Positions 1 through 7,478 of a DNA stretch of 11,873 nucleotides are shown in pieces. The translations under genes and the position numbers were made by a program. The notes beneath the pieces are model-generated. The model did not search any database, was not told the origin of the DNA, and worked only from the letters and a program-made list of their open reading frames with translations. Origin of the DNA: Draconibacterium orientale (GTDB taxonomy: Bacteria > Bacteroidota > Bacteroidia > Bacteroidales > JAADGE01); contig DYSM01000065.1 of the NCBI GenBank assembly GCA_020718265.1, positions 1 to 11,873 of the forward strand, read 5' to 3'. How positions within the stretch are numbered: position 1 is the first letter of the stretch; every line of letters begins with the position of its first letter.

Positions 1-38
1 TATATAGATGTTAAAGAAAATTAAAGCTCCGTTTTTCG

Positions 39-65
39 CAAACGATTTCAGATTTTTATCGTTTG
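39..65. repeat. 8-bp inverted repeat upstream of the LRR gene
   Basis: CAAACGAT at 39-46 is the exact reverse complement of ATCGTTTG at 58-65, with an 11-base spacer. AT-rich sequence follows the right arm. It could be the terminator of a gene lying to the left of the window, or an operator for the LRR gene, whose start is 125 bases downstream. Nothing in the sequence decides between these. In AT-rich DNA an 8-bp match can also arise by chance. Confidence 0.35.
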
Positions 66-189
66 ATAATATTTTGATTCTTTGATATTTGTGAGAGCCT
101 CTTTGTTTTTTGTGTTGAAGAATAGTTCGTATTTCAGAATAAAAATTTATATTCGAGAAATTTTTTTCAAAGATTCAAATTTGCAAAAT

Positions 190-1557
190 ATGAAATCGGT
201 AACGCAAATTATCAGCGAGCTTTCGGCTCAGACTAACAAAGTATTCAAGGAAGGAAAATTCAATTCCGACAGCATCACGTATGACGATTTGGCACGAATT
301 GAACTCAATGAAGCCGGCGAAATCATAAAATTGAAAATCAGCAAAGCAGATTTCTCTAAATTTCCGGATTTAATTCTTAAACTCACTCATTTAGAGGAAC
401 TTTCGTTGGAAGAAAACAATATTTCCGATGTGCCCGAAGAAATTTCTGAGCTGAAAAATTTGCGTTATCTCAATTTGGCATATAATACACTCAGCAGCTT
501 CCCGAAGTGGCTGAATAATTTGCCAAAACTCGAAAATTTGAATCTTACCGGAAACGCAATCAATGAGTTACCTTGCGATATTGAAAAATCGGAATCACTT
601 TTGGAGTTGAATTTAAGCCGAAATTATTTTCAAAAATTGCCCGAGTGTATCAAATTTTTGTCGCGTTTGTCTTATCTGAATTTAGCTCAAACCGGCTTGT
701 CCGAACTACCCGCAACATTCACAAACATGACAAATTTGCAGGAACTTGACCTGAGCAACAATGCGCTCGGGAAAGTGCCCGAAGTTTTGTTCAAAATGAC
801 ATCGCTTTACCGCTTGTATCTGTCAGGAAATGAAATACATACAATTCCGGACGAACTGTGCGAACTTCCGAAATTGGAATTTCTGAACTTGGGCTTCAAT
901 CAAATCAGCCAAGTGCCGGCGAGCATCGGAAATTTGAAACATCTGCGTACGCTTGCGCTTGACTACAACCAAATCACGAAACTGCCTGCGAGTTTAAATA
1001 AGATATTGGATTTAAGGAAGTTAGACCTCGCAGGAAATGTGTTTTTTACCATTCCGCCCGAAGTTACACAACTCAAAAAATTGGAAGAACTGAACATGAT
1101 AGGTACGCAATTGCGCGAGTTGCCCGAACATTTGCATCACATGCAACATCTTAAAGTTCTGTTACTTATGGGCAATCAATTGGACGAATTATCTGTTTCG
1201 TTGTTTACGCTGAAAGAATTGCGCCACTTGGAACTCGGTATGAATCAATTGAAGAAATTACCTGCCGAAATCGGCGAACTGCGCCAGTTGGAAGTGTTAT
1301 CGCTTTTACAAAATAATATCACCGTTTTGCCGCGTGAACTGACCGAAATGCGCCATCTCCGCGAACTTGATATTACCGAAAATCACATCCGCGTATTGCC
1401 GCGCTTTTTGTTGGAATTTCATGTCCCGATTCTTTGGGAAGAAGCCTCGCAAGGCATTCTGGTACACAACAATCCGATTGAATATCCGCCCGTAGAAATC
1501 ATAAAAAAAGGACAAGCCGCCATCGTGGAATTCCTCCGAAAAGAAGATGAGGATTAA
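190..1557 (+). CDS. Leucine-rich-repeat protein with a Roco-type C-terminal linker
   Basis: This 455-residue protein has no signal peptide or membrane segment, so it is probably cytoplasmic. After an N-terminal cap of about 47 residues come fifteen uninterrupted 23-residue leucine-rich repeats (residues 48-392, pattern LxLxxNxIxxLPxxIxxLxxLxx) and a partial sixteenth. This is the bacterial/Roco type of LRR, a curved solenoid used to bind proteins. The C-terminus has a cap and the segment NPIEYPPVEIIKKGQAAI, which resembles the linker between LRRs and the Roc GTPase in Roco proteins; here the protein ends about a dozen residues later with no GTPase. The frame is open upstream to a TTG at 82, but the ATG at 190 is preferred because the extra residues are low-complexity and lie in AT-rich, non-coding-looking sequence. 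Binding partner and pathway are unknown. It converges on the ArsA-family gene with a 135-base gap that shows no clear terminator. Confidence 0.9.
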   Translation: MKSVTQIISELSAQTNKVFKEGKFNSDSITYDDLARIELNEAGEIIKLKISKADFSKFPDLILKLTHLEELSLEENNISDVPEEISELKNLRYLNLAYNTLSSFPKWLNNLPKLENLNLTGNAINELPCDIEKSESLLELNLSRNYFQKLPECIKFLSRLSYLNLAQTGLSELPATFTNMTNLQELDLSNNALGKVPEVLFKMTSLYRLYLSGNEIHTIPDELCELPKLEFLNLGFNQISQVPASIGNLKHLRTLALDYNQITKLPASLNKILDLRKLDLAGNVFFTIPPEVTQLKKLEELNMIGTQLRELPEHLHHMQHLKVLLLMGNQLDELSVSLFTLKELRHLELGMNQLKKLPAEIGELRQLEVLSLLQNNITVLPRELTEMRHLRELDITENHIRVLPRFLLEFHVPILWEEASQGILVHNNPIEYPPVEIIKKGQAAIVEFLRKEDED

Positions 1558-1692
1558 TTTGGGAATTTGAAAATTTGAAAATGGTATAATGTGTTGATTA
1601 TTTTTTAGTTTTGAAGTAATTGCCGGCATCTGTTTGTCTCGATTATATCGCATAAAACGCAAAAAGAGAAAATTATTTTCAAATTAAAAAAA

Positions 1693-2856
1693 TTATTCTT
1701 TCGATAAATGCACAATCAGCACATCGCCTAAAAGCTTGTAACTACTTAATTTTAAATAATTTGTGAATTTAGGCAGGAAGATATTTTTCCGTCTGTTTCC
1801 GATTTCCACCACAAGCTCGTCGCCGAATTTTTGTAATTTCACGTCCGATTCCGAAATCAAAGGCAAGCGAATTTTGACCGTGTAGCCGCCTGTTCCGTTT
1901 TCCGAAATTTGATACGGATTTGTTTTGTGCAAAATATCTGCCGGATTCGTATCGCCGTAAACCATGTCGGCAATCTTGTACAAAAGTTCCGTTCCGAAAA
2001 CTTCTTCGCCTGTGTGATAGGACTTTAGAATTGGTAAAGGTGCAAAACTGTCCTCAATTTCATCCAAATATGCGGCTTGTTTTTCGGTATATTGTTTCAA
2101 AAATCCGTCCGACGCGCTTGCGGGAATGATGCGATTCACGATAACCGAATCCACATTATAGCCGTAAAGTTGCAGATACGTGTAGGCGCGTTTTGATTCG
2201 TTAATGACCATTTTTTCGGGATTCGTAACCAAACGCACCGAACAAATTTCGGGATTGCTAAAAATTGTGTGCACTTTTTCGAGCTTTCCGAGCAGGTTTT
2301 GTAACTCTTCAAAGCCTTTGTCCAACGGAATTCCGGTGGTTTTGCGCACGCCTTTGCCGATGGTTTTCATGGCAAAATTTTGAAACGGAACAGCCTTGGA
2401 AACCCACCATTTTGTAACTTGCGGCAGCGTGAGCAACGTAAGCGTTTCGCCCGTGGGCGCGCTGTCAATCACGAGTAAGTCGTATTTATTTTCGGAATAA
2501 TATTTTTCAATCCACATGAACGCCGCGCCTTCTTCCATGCCCGGAATGACGGAAAGTTCCTCAGCCAGAACATTTTCCAAGCCTTGCCAGCGAAACACCG
2601 TGAGCAAAAGTTGGCGCAAGTTGCCCCAGTATTTTTTCATGGAATAATACACATCAAACTCCTGACCTTCAAGATTTTCGCAAATCTTCACAGGTTCCGG
2701 ACCGAGTTGCATGTCAAAGGCATCGGACAGGCTGTGCGCCGGGTCTGTTGAAATGACAAGCGTTTTCAGCCCCGATTTTGCCGCTTTCAGTGCCGTGCTT
2801 GCCGCCATGGTGGTTTTGCCCACGCCGCCTTTGCCTGTAAAAAGTATGATTCGCAT
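1693..2856 (-). CDS. ArsA/Get3-family ATPase with HSP20-like C-terminal domain
   Basis: A 387-residue SIMIBI-class P-loop ATPase. The deviant Walker A GKGGVGKTT is at residues 8-16, the switch I segment STDPAHS at 36-42 (putative catalytic D38) and switch II DSAPTGET at 131-138. VTNPEKM near 210-216 matches the nucleotide-base region of the family. Residues from about 323 to 386 form a beta-rich segment resembling the HSP20-like domain found at the end of many bacterial ArsA homologues. There is one ATPase domain, so it should work as a homodimer, as Get3 does, unlike the duplicated arsenite-pump ArsA. Only two cysteines are present (C59, C205) and there is no CxxC pair or ars gene nearby, which argues against arsenite transport. 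A chaperone or membrane-protein-targeting role is inferred by family resemblance, not shown. The start is the only ATG that places the P-loop at the N-terminus. It is divergent from the beta-barrel gene at 2967, with a 110-base shared upstream region. Confidence 0.9.
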   Translation of the reverse strand: MRIILFTGKGGVGKTTMAASTALKAAKSGLKTLVISTDPAHSLSDAFDMQLGPEPVKICENLEGQEFDVYYSMKKYWGNLRQLLLTVFRWQGLENVLAEELSVIPGMEEGAAFMWIEKYYSENKYDLLVIDSAPTGETLTLLTLPQVTKWWVSKAVPFQNFAMKTIGKGVRKTTGIPLDKGFEELQNLLGKLEKVHTIFSNPEICSVRLVTNPEKMVINESKRAYTYLQLYGYNVDSVIVNRIIPASASDGFLKQYTEKQAAYLDEIEDSFAPLPILKSYHTGEEVFGTELLYKIADMVYGDTNPADILHKTNPYQISENGTGGYTVKIRLPLISESDVKLQKFGDELVVEIGNRRKNIFLPKFTNYLKLSSYKLLGDVLIVHLSKE

Positions 2857-2916
2857 GATGTTCTAATCTCTTGATTTTTCTACGAAATTAGCATTTTTCA
2901 TCTTGAAATCGCTTTT

Positions 2917-2950
2917 TTTGCATATTTTTTTTGTGAATTTAATATTTTTG
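2917..2950 (+). promoter_or_regulatory. Bacteroidota-type promoter for the first beta-barrel gene
   Basis: TATTTTTG at 2943-2950 matches the -7 consensus TAnnTTTG, and TTTG at 2917-2920 lies 22 bases before it, in the range of the -33 element. The start codon at 2967 follows after 16 bases, which implies a short leader. The assignment rests on motif match and position only. Confidence 0.6.
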
Positions 2951-2966
2951 CCAAATATCTTCAAAA

Positions 2967-3638
2967 ATGAAACACCTTTTAACCGTTTTGATTTCAATAA
3001 TTTTTCTATTTAGTGCAAATCCGGTTTCGGCACAAAAAGAAAAATACCGATTTGCGTTCCGAACAGGACTAAATTTGGCTTATTTAAAGTTTCTTACACC
3101 CGAAAAAGAAGAATTGATTAAGCCGTTACGAACCGGAAAAGTCGGTATGTTGGTCGGATTTTCGGCAACGGCTCGGCTCAACCCGGTTTTGAGCGTAAAA
3201 GCTGAACTTGTTTATACGCAAAAAGGCTTGAGATTTGTGCAGGAAGGCATTAAAATTTCAAGAAAATCAATGAATTATGTCGAAATTCCGCTTTCGGGAC
3301 ATTTTACATCTTCCAACAAAAAAAAGCAATTCTGGGACTTATTCGGCGGCGCGTATGTGGGCTATTGGACAGACGGCATGTTGATTGAAAAATATGCGCA
3401 AACCGGCTTCAAAGCCAAAACACCCATCAAATTTGAAACCTTAGACGGCGCATACAACCGCGTGGATATTGGCTTTCTGGGCGGTGCATCTTACTTTTCG
3501 CGCGACCGAAATTGGGTTTTCGACCTGCGTTACGAGCACGGTTTCTCAAATAACGCAAACAAATATGCCGACCCGACGGCTCATCGCGTATTTTCGCTCG
3601 GTGTTGAATATATTTTTGCAAAACGCGGAAAAATGTAA
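2967..3638 (+). CDS. Small outer-membrane beta-barrel protein (porin-like family)
   Basis: A 223-residue protein with a clear signal peptide: Lys near the start, a hydrophobic core and VSA|Q with cleavage expected after A22. The mature part is made of alternating amphipathic strands with the family hallmarks of the Bacteroidota 'outer membrane protein beta-barrel' group: ELVYTQKG near residues 75-82, a YVEIPL strand near 108-113, and a C-terminal strand FSLGVEYIF rich in aromatics. The length suits a barrel of about eight strands in the outer membrane. Substrate or ligand is unknown. It is followed after 61 bases by a related barrel gene that has its own -7 box, so the two are neighbours and likely paralogues but not clearly co-transcribed. 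It starts at the first ATG after a good -7 box. Confidence 0.85.
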   Translation: MKHLLTVLISIIFLFSANPVSAQKEKYRFAFRTGLNLAYLKFLTPEKEELIKPLRTGKVGMLVGFSATARLNPVLSVKAELVYTQKGLRFVQEGIKISRKSMNYVEIPLSGHFTSSNKKKQFWDLFGGAYVGYWTDGMLIEKYAQTGFKAKTPIKFETLDGAYNRVDIGFLGGASYFSRDRNWVFDLRYEHGFSNNANKYADPTAHRVFSLGVEYIFAKRGKM

Positions 3639-3640
3639 AA

Positions 3641-3667
3641 TTGTTCAAATTTTTTTTCTTAAATTTG
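3641..3667 (+). promoter_or_regulatory. Bacteroidota-type promoter for the second beta-barrel gene
   Basis: TAAATTTG at 3660-3667 fits TAnnTTTG exactly. A TTG at 3641-3643 is the best -33 candidate, with a rather short 16-base spacer. It lies in the 61-base gap between the two barrel genes, 32 bases before the ATG at 3700. This supports that ATG over any upstream in-frame start inside the previous gene. Confidence 0.5.
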
Positions 3668-3699
3668 AAGAATGTTTTTTTAATAAAAATTTTCAAATT

Positions 3700-4404
3700 A
3701 TGAAAAAATTATCAATTCTTTTATTTGTGATACTCGCGGTTACATTCGCAAGCGCGCAACGCTATGGCGCTCGAATAGGCGGAAACTTTTCCGGAATGAT
3801 GGCAACCGTAAAATCGGAAGGCACAAAAATTGCTCCCGGAATGAATGTTGGCTTACTCACGGAATTAGGCGGAAAAAAAGTAAATTTGCATATTGAAGCA
3901 AATTATGCTCAAAAAGGGTTTAACATTAATTTGGACGAATCTGTGGACGGACAGCTCATGCAAGTGCAGCAGCAAGTAAATTTTGAATACTTGGAAGTGC
4001 CTGTTTTATTGAAAGTTAATCCGCCTGTAATCCCGTTATTGTATTTCTACGCAGGCCCGTATTTCGGATTAGCACTCAAAGGCGAACTTGCTACAGAGTT
4101 ATACAAAGTGGACGGAACAGTTCAGGATATTCCTTCATCAGTCAACATTTTCAAGGACAATCTTTACCAGCCGCCATACAAACGCAGCGATTTTGGAATC
4201 ACATTCGGCGTGGGTGCACAGTTTGGCATCGGAAACTTGGCAGCATTTGTTGAAGGCAGAGCCGCGTTGGGTCTAAGCAATTTGTATGACACAGAAGATG
4301 CTGCATATCAGGACTTTATTGTAAATGAAGGCTACAAAGATACCGATCATATCAAAAATATGGTTTTCTCACTCGGTGCAGGTATTATTATCGGGGAAGA
4401 TTAA
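3700..4404 (+). CDS. Small outer-membrane beta-barrel protein (porin-like family)
   Basis: A 234-residue exported protein. The signal peptide ends ASA|Q with cleavage after residue 19. As in the preceding gene, the mature protein has the family signature of an acidic strand followed by YAQKG, then a YLEVPVLLK strand. A strand such as AFVEGRAALGLS is followed by a final FSLGAGIII strand. It is predicted to form a small barrel in the outer membrane; its ligand is unknown. The reading frame is open well upstream into the preceding gene, but only the ATG at 3700 gives a proper signal peptide, and a -7 box sits just before it. Similarity in design to the 2967-3638 product suggests an old tandem duplication, though the two are clearly diverged. 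It is followed by a strong hairpin at 4432-4465. Confidence 0.85.
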   Translation: MKKLSILLFVILAVTFASAQRYGARIGGNFSGMMATVKSEGTKIAPGMNVGLLTELGGKKVNLHIEANYAQKGFNINLDESVDGQLMQVQQQVNFEYLEVPVLLKVNPPVIPLLYFYAGPYFGLALKGELATELYKVDGTVQDIPSSVNIFKDNLYQPPYKRSDFGITFGVGAQFGIGNLAAFVEGRAALGLSNLYDTEDAAYQDFIVNEGYKDTDHIKNMVFSLGAGIIIGED

Positions 4405-4421
4405 TTGTATAGTCGTTTGAA

Positions 4422-4457
4422 TTTGATAAATAACCTTGCCGAAGTTCCATAACTTTG
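4422..4457 (+). promoter_or_regulatory. Promoter of the glycosyltransferase gene
   Basis: TAACTTTG at 4450-4457 matches TAnnTTTG exactly. TTTG at 4422-4425 is the nearest -33 candidate, with a 24-base spacer that is longer than usual. The box lies 27 bases before the ATG at 4485 and within the loop and right arm of the 4432-4465 hairpin. Confidence 0.5.
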
Positions 4458-4465
4458 GCAAGGTT
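4432..4465. repeat. 15-bp hairpin with 4-base loop between barrel and glycosyltransferase genes
   Basis: AACCTTGCC (4432-4440) pairs with GGCAAGGTT (4457-4465). Inside it, AAGTT (4442-4446) pairs with AACTT (4451-4455), the G at 4441 faces T at 4456, and the loop is CCAT. This makes an almost perfect 15-pair stem. It starts 27 bases after the stop of the barrel gene, so it may terminate that transcript, although no T-tract follows the right arm. Because the loop and right arm contain the -7 box of the next gene, an operator role is an alternative. Confidence 0.75.
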
Positions 4466-4484
4466 GTCTTGTGAAATCATTATT

Positions 4485-5480
4485 ATGGCAAAAATTTCTG
4501 TCATCCTGCCTTTTTTTAATGCTGAAAAAACATTAGAACGTTCTGTTGAATCTGTTCTAAACCAAACGTTTACAGATTTTGAACTATTTTTGGTAAACAA
4601 TAATTCGTCCGACCAAAGTTCTGCAATTTCAGAAAAATATTCTAAACAAGATAAGCGTATCAAACTCATTTTTGAGCCAAAACAAGGCGTTTCCTACGCC
4701 GCAAATGCCGGAATTTTAGCTTCGGGAACAAAATTTATTGCACGCACTGATGCCGATGACGAGATGCTTCCGCAGCGCTTACAGCTTCAATGCGAATTTC
4801 TTGAAAATGAGACTGATATAGATGTTTGTGCCACGCAGGCGGAGCACGTAGGCGAAGCAAATTCGGGCGGAATTGAGGCGTATGTTGAAATGACAAACCA
4901 AGTTTTAAGTTCCGAAGATATTTCGGCAAACCGTTTTCGAGAGCTTCCGGTTTTAAATCCGACTTTGATGTTTCGGCGCGAAGTATTTGAAAATCACGGA
5001 CTTTTTCAACATAATGATTTGCCCGAAGATTACGAATTTTTCCTGCGGTTGATGCGAGCGGGTGTTCGATTTAAGAAAATTCCGCAAAAACTGCACCGTT
5101 GGCACGATTCTGCCACGCGCCTCACGCGAACAAATTCGCGCTACTCCGAACAGGCATTTATGAAAACAAAAGCGTTGTATCTGTCTTATTTTCTGAAAGA
5201 TACAAATGAGCAACGTCCGATTTTTGTTTGGGGCGCAGGCAAAGAAGCACGGCGTTCGGCTGAAATTTTGGAAAATTTCGGTATAAAAATTCAAAACTAT
5301 ATTGATGTGGACAAACGAAAAACAGAGAAGTCGGATGTGATTCATTATCAGAATCTTCCTACACCGGATTCGTGTTTCATCATTTCGCTTGTCGGGAATC
5401 GGGGCGCGGGCGATGAAATCAAATCTTTTTTACAAAAAAACAACTATACCGAACTCAAAGATTTTGTGCTTGCCAAATAA
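4485..5480 (+). CDS. Family 2 glycosyltransferase with C-terminal Rossmann-like domain
   Basis: A 331-residue, probably cytoplasmic enzyme. Residues 1-210 are a GT-A fold of glycosyltransferase family 2: the start ISVILPFFNAE, the acceptor-side SVLNQTF segment near residue 25, the metal/nucleotide-sugar motif RTDADD (D89, D91), and PEDYEFFLR with a candidate catalytic E181-D182 pair. Such enzymes move a sugar from a nucleotide donor to a polysaccharide, lipid or protein; the sugar is not predictable here. Residues from about 244 form a second domain with FVWGAGKEA (glycine-rich turn at G250-G252) followed by YIDVDKRK, like the NAD-type Rossmann domains attached to some surface-sugar enzymes. 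ATG 4485 is chosen over an in-frame TTG at 4455 because the TTG lies inside the -7 box. It has no polysaccharide cluster around it. Confidence 0.88.
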   Translation: MAKISVILPFFNAEKTLERSVESVLNQTFTDFELFLVNNNSSDQSSAISEKYSKQDKRIKLIFEPKQGVSYAANAGILASGTKFIARTDADDEMLPQRLQLQCEFLENETDIDVCATQAEHVGEANSGGIEAYVEMTNQVLSSEDISANRFRELPVLNPTLMFRREVFENHGLFQHNDLPEDYEFFLRLMRAGVRFKKIPQKLHRWHDSATRLTRTNSRYSEQAFMKTKALYLSYFLKDTNEQRPIFVWGAGKEARRSAEILENFGIKIQNYIDVDKRKTEKSDVIHYQNLPTPDSCFIISLVGNRGAGDEIKSFLQKNNYTELKDFVLAK

Positions 5481-5497
5481 AATGTCCGTCATTCCGA

Positions 5498-5530
5498 TTG
5501 CTTAATTTCGAGAATATTTGATTACTTTTG
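5498..5530 (+). promoter_or_regulatory. Bacteroidota-type promoter for the LysM gene
   Basis: TACTTTTG at 5523-5530 matches TAnnTTTG, with TTG at 5498-5500 twenty-two bases upstream as the -33 element. It sits in the 83-base gap after the glycosyltransferase gene and 33 bases before the ATG at 5564. The LysM gene is therefore likely to be transcribed on its own. Confidence 0.6.
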
Positions 5531-5563
5531 CCGTTTCAAATTCCAGAGTAAATTTCAACAAAA

Positions 5564-7411
5564 ATGAAAAAAATTGCAATTCTTTTGCTCTTATCTATCC
5601 TGAGTGTTCAAATTTTTGCTCAAGTTCCGGTTACGAAATCGGAAAAAATGGTGAAGATAAACGGGCAATCGTTCTATATGCACACCGTAAAAAACGGACA
5701 AACTTTGTATTCTATCAGCAAGGCTTACGGTTTGAGTGTGAGCGAAATAACAAAAGCAAACGGCATTACGACCAACAGCATCTCGACCGGACAGGAACTC
5801 AAAATCCCGAACGGAAAAGCAAATTTAAAGGAAGACGATTTTATTTGGCACAAGGTGCAAGCCGGCGAAACCGTGTTTTCTATCGCGCAAAAATATAATG
5901 TGTCCGAAGAGGATATTTATGAATACAACAAAAATGCAGTGTACGGAATTTCGGTAAAAACGGTGCTGAAAATCCCGAACAGCAAGAAAGGAAATGTCGA
6001 TTTTTCCGATTCAAATTACCGCTACCACACGGTTGTGCCCGGCAATACGCTGTTTTCAATCTCGCAACAATACGGCGTTACGGTGGAACAGATAAAGAAA
6101 AGCAATCCCGGCACGGAAAAAGGTTTGACAACGGGACAAACGCTGAAAATTCCGAGTTTGAATAATGACGGAACCGAGCGTGTTCCCGTGTCTTGCGTGC
6201 TGGCACCTGATTTTAACGACTTAGCTTTCGACCCGTTGTATTTTGAAGAACCCGGCGTTACGCCCTGCAATAAATTTGTGTTCGACCGCAATAAAACCTA
6301 CGAAGTTGCTATTATGATGCCTTTGTTTTTGGAAAATAATTTGTGGACAATGGGCAAATACACGTCTGACGAAGACAAAATGTTTTACAAAAATTCGCAA
6401 CGATTTGTGGAAATGTATGAAGGCATTCTGCTTGCTTTACAGAGACTTAAACTCGATGGTGTGTCGATGAATGTGCATGTTTACGATACCCAAAACAGCG
6501 CGAGTGTTACGAACGAAATTTTAAAAACGGTCGATTTTGAAAAATTAGACCTCATCATCGGACCTGTTTACACCGATAATTTTAAGATTGTCGCATATCA
6601 TGCTAAGAAACACAAAATCAACATTGTATCGCCCTTGGCTAACAATCCGGAATTGACGAAAGACAATCCGTTTGTGTTCAACGTAATGCCGTCGGATGAG
6701 ATGCGCGCCAAGAAATCGGCTGAGTTTCTGAGCCGTTTGTATGATTCGTGCGTTGTGATTGTGCACAGCGGAACCGAAGCCGAGAAAAAGGAAATTGAGC
6801 TTTATAAACGCAAACTTGCAAAATCGTTCAGTTGGAATCCGAACATAAAAGAAGTGATTGTAAAAACTGTAAATTATAAAGAAGGCGGCAGCAAAGAATT
6901 AGATAAATGCCTGTCCAAAGGCTACACAAACTTGGTTGTAGTGTTGGCATCGAGCGAAGTTTACGTTACAAAAATTGTTGAATTTTTGGCAACGCGAACC
7001 AAAGAATACGACATTAAACTCTTCGGTTTGCCCGAATGGGAATATTTCCAAAATATCAACCTAAATCATCTGCAAAAGCAACAGTTTCATTATGTTACGC
7101 CGGCTTATGTGAATTACGACAACTGGCGCGTGCAAAGTTTCATAACACAATACAGAGAAGCCTATAAAACCGAGCCAAGTATTTATGCTTTTGAGGGTTA
7201 CGACATGATGTATTACTTCGGTTCGGCATTAAAATCGTACGGCAGACATTTCCAATTTTGCCTCTCGCCGATGGATAAATCGCCCAATCCGAAAGGATTA
7301 GTACTCAATTTTGATTTCGGTCGTACGGGACAGGGAAACGGCTATGAAAATAACGGACTTTTTATTCTGAAATATAATGCGGAATTTAAACTTTCTGAAA
7401 CTCAAAATTAG
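5564..7411 (+). CDS. Exported protein with three LysM domains and a periplasmic-binding-protein fold
   Basis: A 615-residue protein. Its signal peptide ends IFA|Q, with cleavage after residue 19. Three LysM modules follow at about 38-82, 94-138 and 153-197; each has the YHTVxxGxTLxSIxxxYGV...I...N start and a G..LKIP end. LysM modules bind the GlcNAc backbone of peptidoglycan. After a linker, residues from about 245 to 600 look like a type I periplasmic binding fold: YEVAIMMPLF, then LDLIIGPVYTDN near 328-339 and INIVSPLANN near 352-361, typical of the Leu/Ile/Val-binding and LpoA-like families. No lipobox cysteine is present, so it is a soluble or wall-bound periplasmic protein. No ABC transporter genes are adjacent, so a transport role is unsupported. 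A cell-wall sensing or synthase-activating role is an inference from the domain pair. It is followed after 67 bases by the YfiR-like gene, which has its own -7 box. Confidence 0.9.
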   Translation: MKKIAILLLLSILSVQIFAQVPVTKSEKMVKINGQSFYMHTVKNGQTLYSISKAYGLSVSEITKANGITTNSISTGQELKIPNGKANLKEDDFIWHKVQAGETVFSIAQKYNVSEEDIYEYNKNAVYGISVKTVLKIPNSKKGNVDFSDSNYRYHTVVPGNTLFSISQQYGVTVEQIKKSNPGTEKGLTTGQTLKIPSLNNDGTERVPVSCVLAPDFNDLAFDPLYFEEPGVTPCNKFVFDRNKTYEVAIMMPLFLENNLWTMGKYTSDEDKMFYKNSQRFVEMYEGILLALQRLKLDGVSMNVHVYDTQNSASVTNEILKTVDFEKLDLIIGPVYTDNFKIVAYHAKKHKINIVSPLANNPELTKDNPFVFNVMPSDEMRAKKSAEFLSRLYDSCVVIVHSGTEAEKKEIELYKRKLAKSFSWNPNIKEVIVKTVNYKEGGSKELDKCLSKGYTNLVVVLASSEVYVTKIVEFLATRTKEYDIKLFGLPEWEYFQNINLNHLQKQQFHYVTPAYVNYDNWRVQSFITQYREAYKTEPSIYAFEGYDMMYYFGSALKSYGRHFQFCLSPMDKSPNPKGLVLNFDFGRTGQGNGYENNGLFILKYNAEFKLSETQN

Positions 7412-7425
7412 TCGAATAAATTCGG

Positions 7426-7433
7426 TATTTTTG
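7426..7433 (+). promoter_or_regulatory. -7 promoter box for the YfiR-like gene
   Basis: TATTTTTG at 7426-7433 matches TAnnTTTG. No convincing TTTG is seen at the -33 distance, and the ATG at 7479 follows after 45 bases. This is weaker than the boxes at 2943 and 5523. Confidence 0.4.
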
Positions 7434-7478
7434 AAATTTAAGCATAGAAATTAACGTTTTTAAATAAAAAAATAAGAT

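Noticed and set aside
82..189. TTG-initiated N-terminal extension of the LRR protein
   Set aside because: The extra residues are low-complexity and hydrophobic-aromatic, come from AT-rich non-coding-looking sequence, and an ATG at 190 gives a sensible cap for the repeats.
331..1365. Repeating sequence with 69-base period as a possible repeat array
   Set aside because: It is the coding image of the 23-residue LRRs; the DNA repeats are diverged and have no spacer structure.
1558..1692. Terminator between the convergent LRR and ArsA genes
   Set aside because: Only short AT-rich palindromes such as the one at 1668-1680 and the 8-base TGCCGGCA at 1621-1628 are present; neither makes a convincing terminator stem with a T-tract.
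1693..2856. Arsenical-pump ATPase
   Set aside because: Single ATPase domain, only two cysteines, and no arsB, arsD or arsR nearby; the Get3-like reading fits better.
3469..3699. Upstream extension of the second beta-barrel gene
   Set aside because: It overlaps the first barrel gene in another frame and would bury the signal peptide that begins at the ATG at 3700.
4455..4484. TTG start for the glycosyltransferase
   Set aside because: The TTG lies inside the -7 promoter box and the right arm of the hairpin; the GT-A fold begins directly at the ATG at 4485.
4953..5345. 130-codon open frame on the minus strand
   Set aside because: It is antisense to the glycosyltransferase gene and is rich in Phe, Cys and Arg as expected of a shadow frame.
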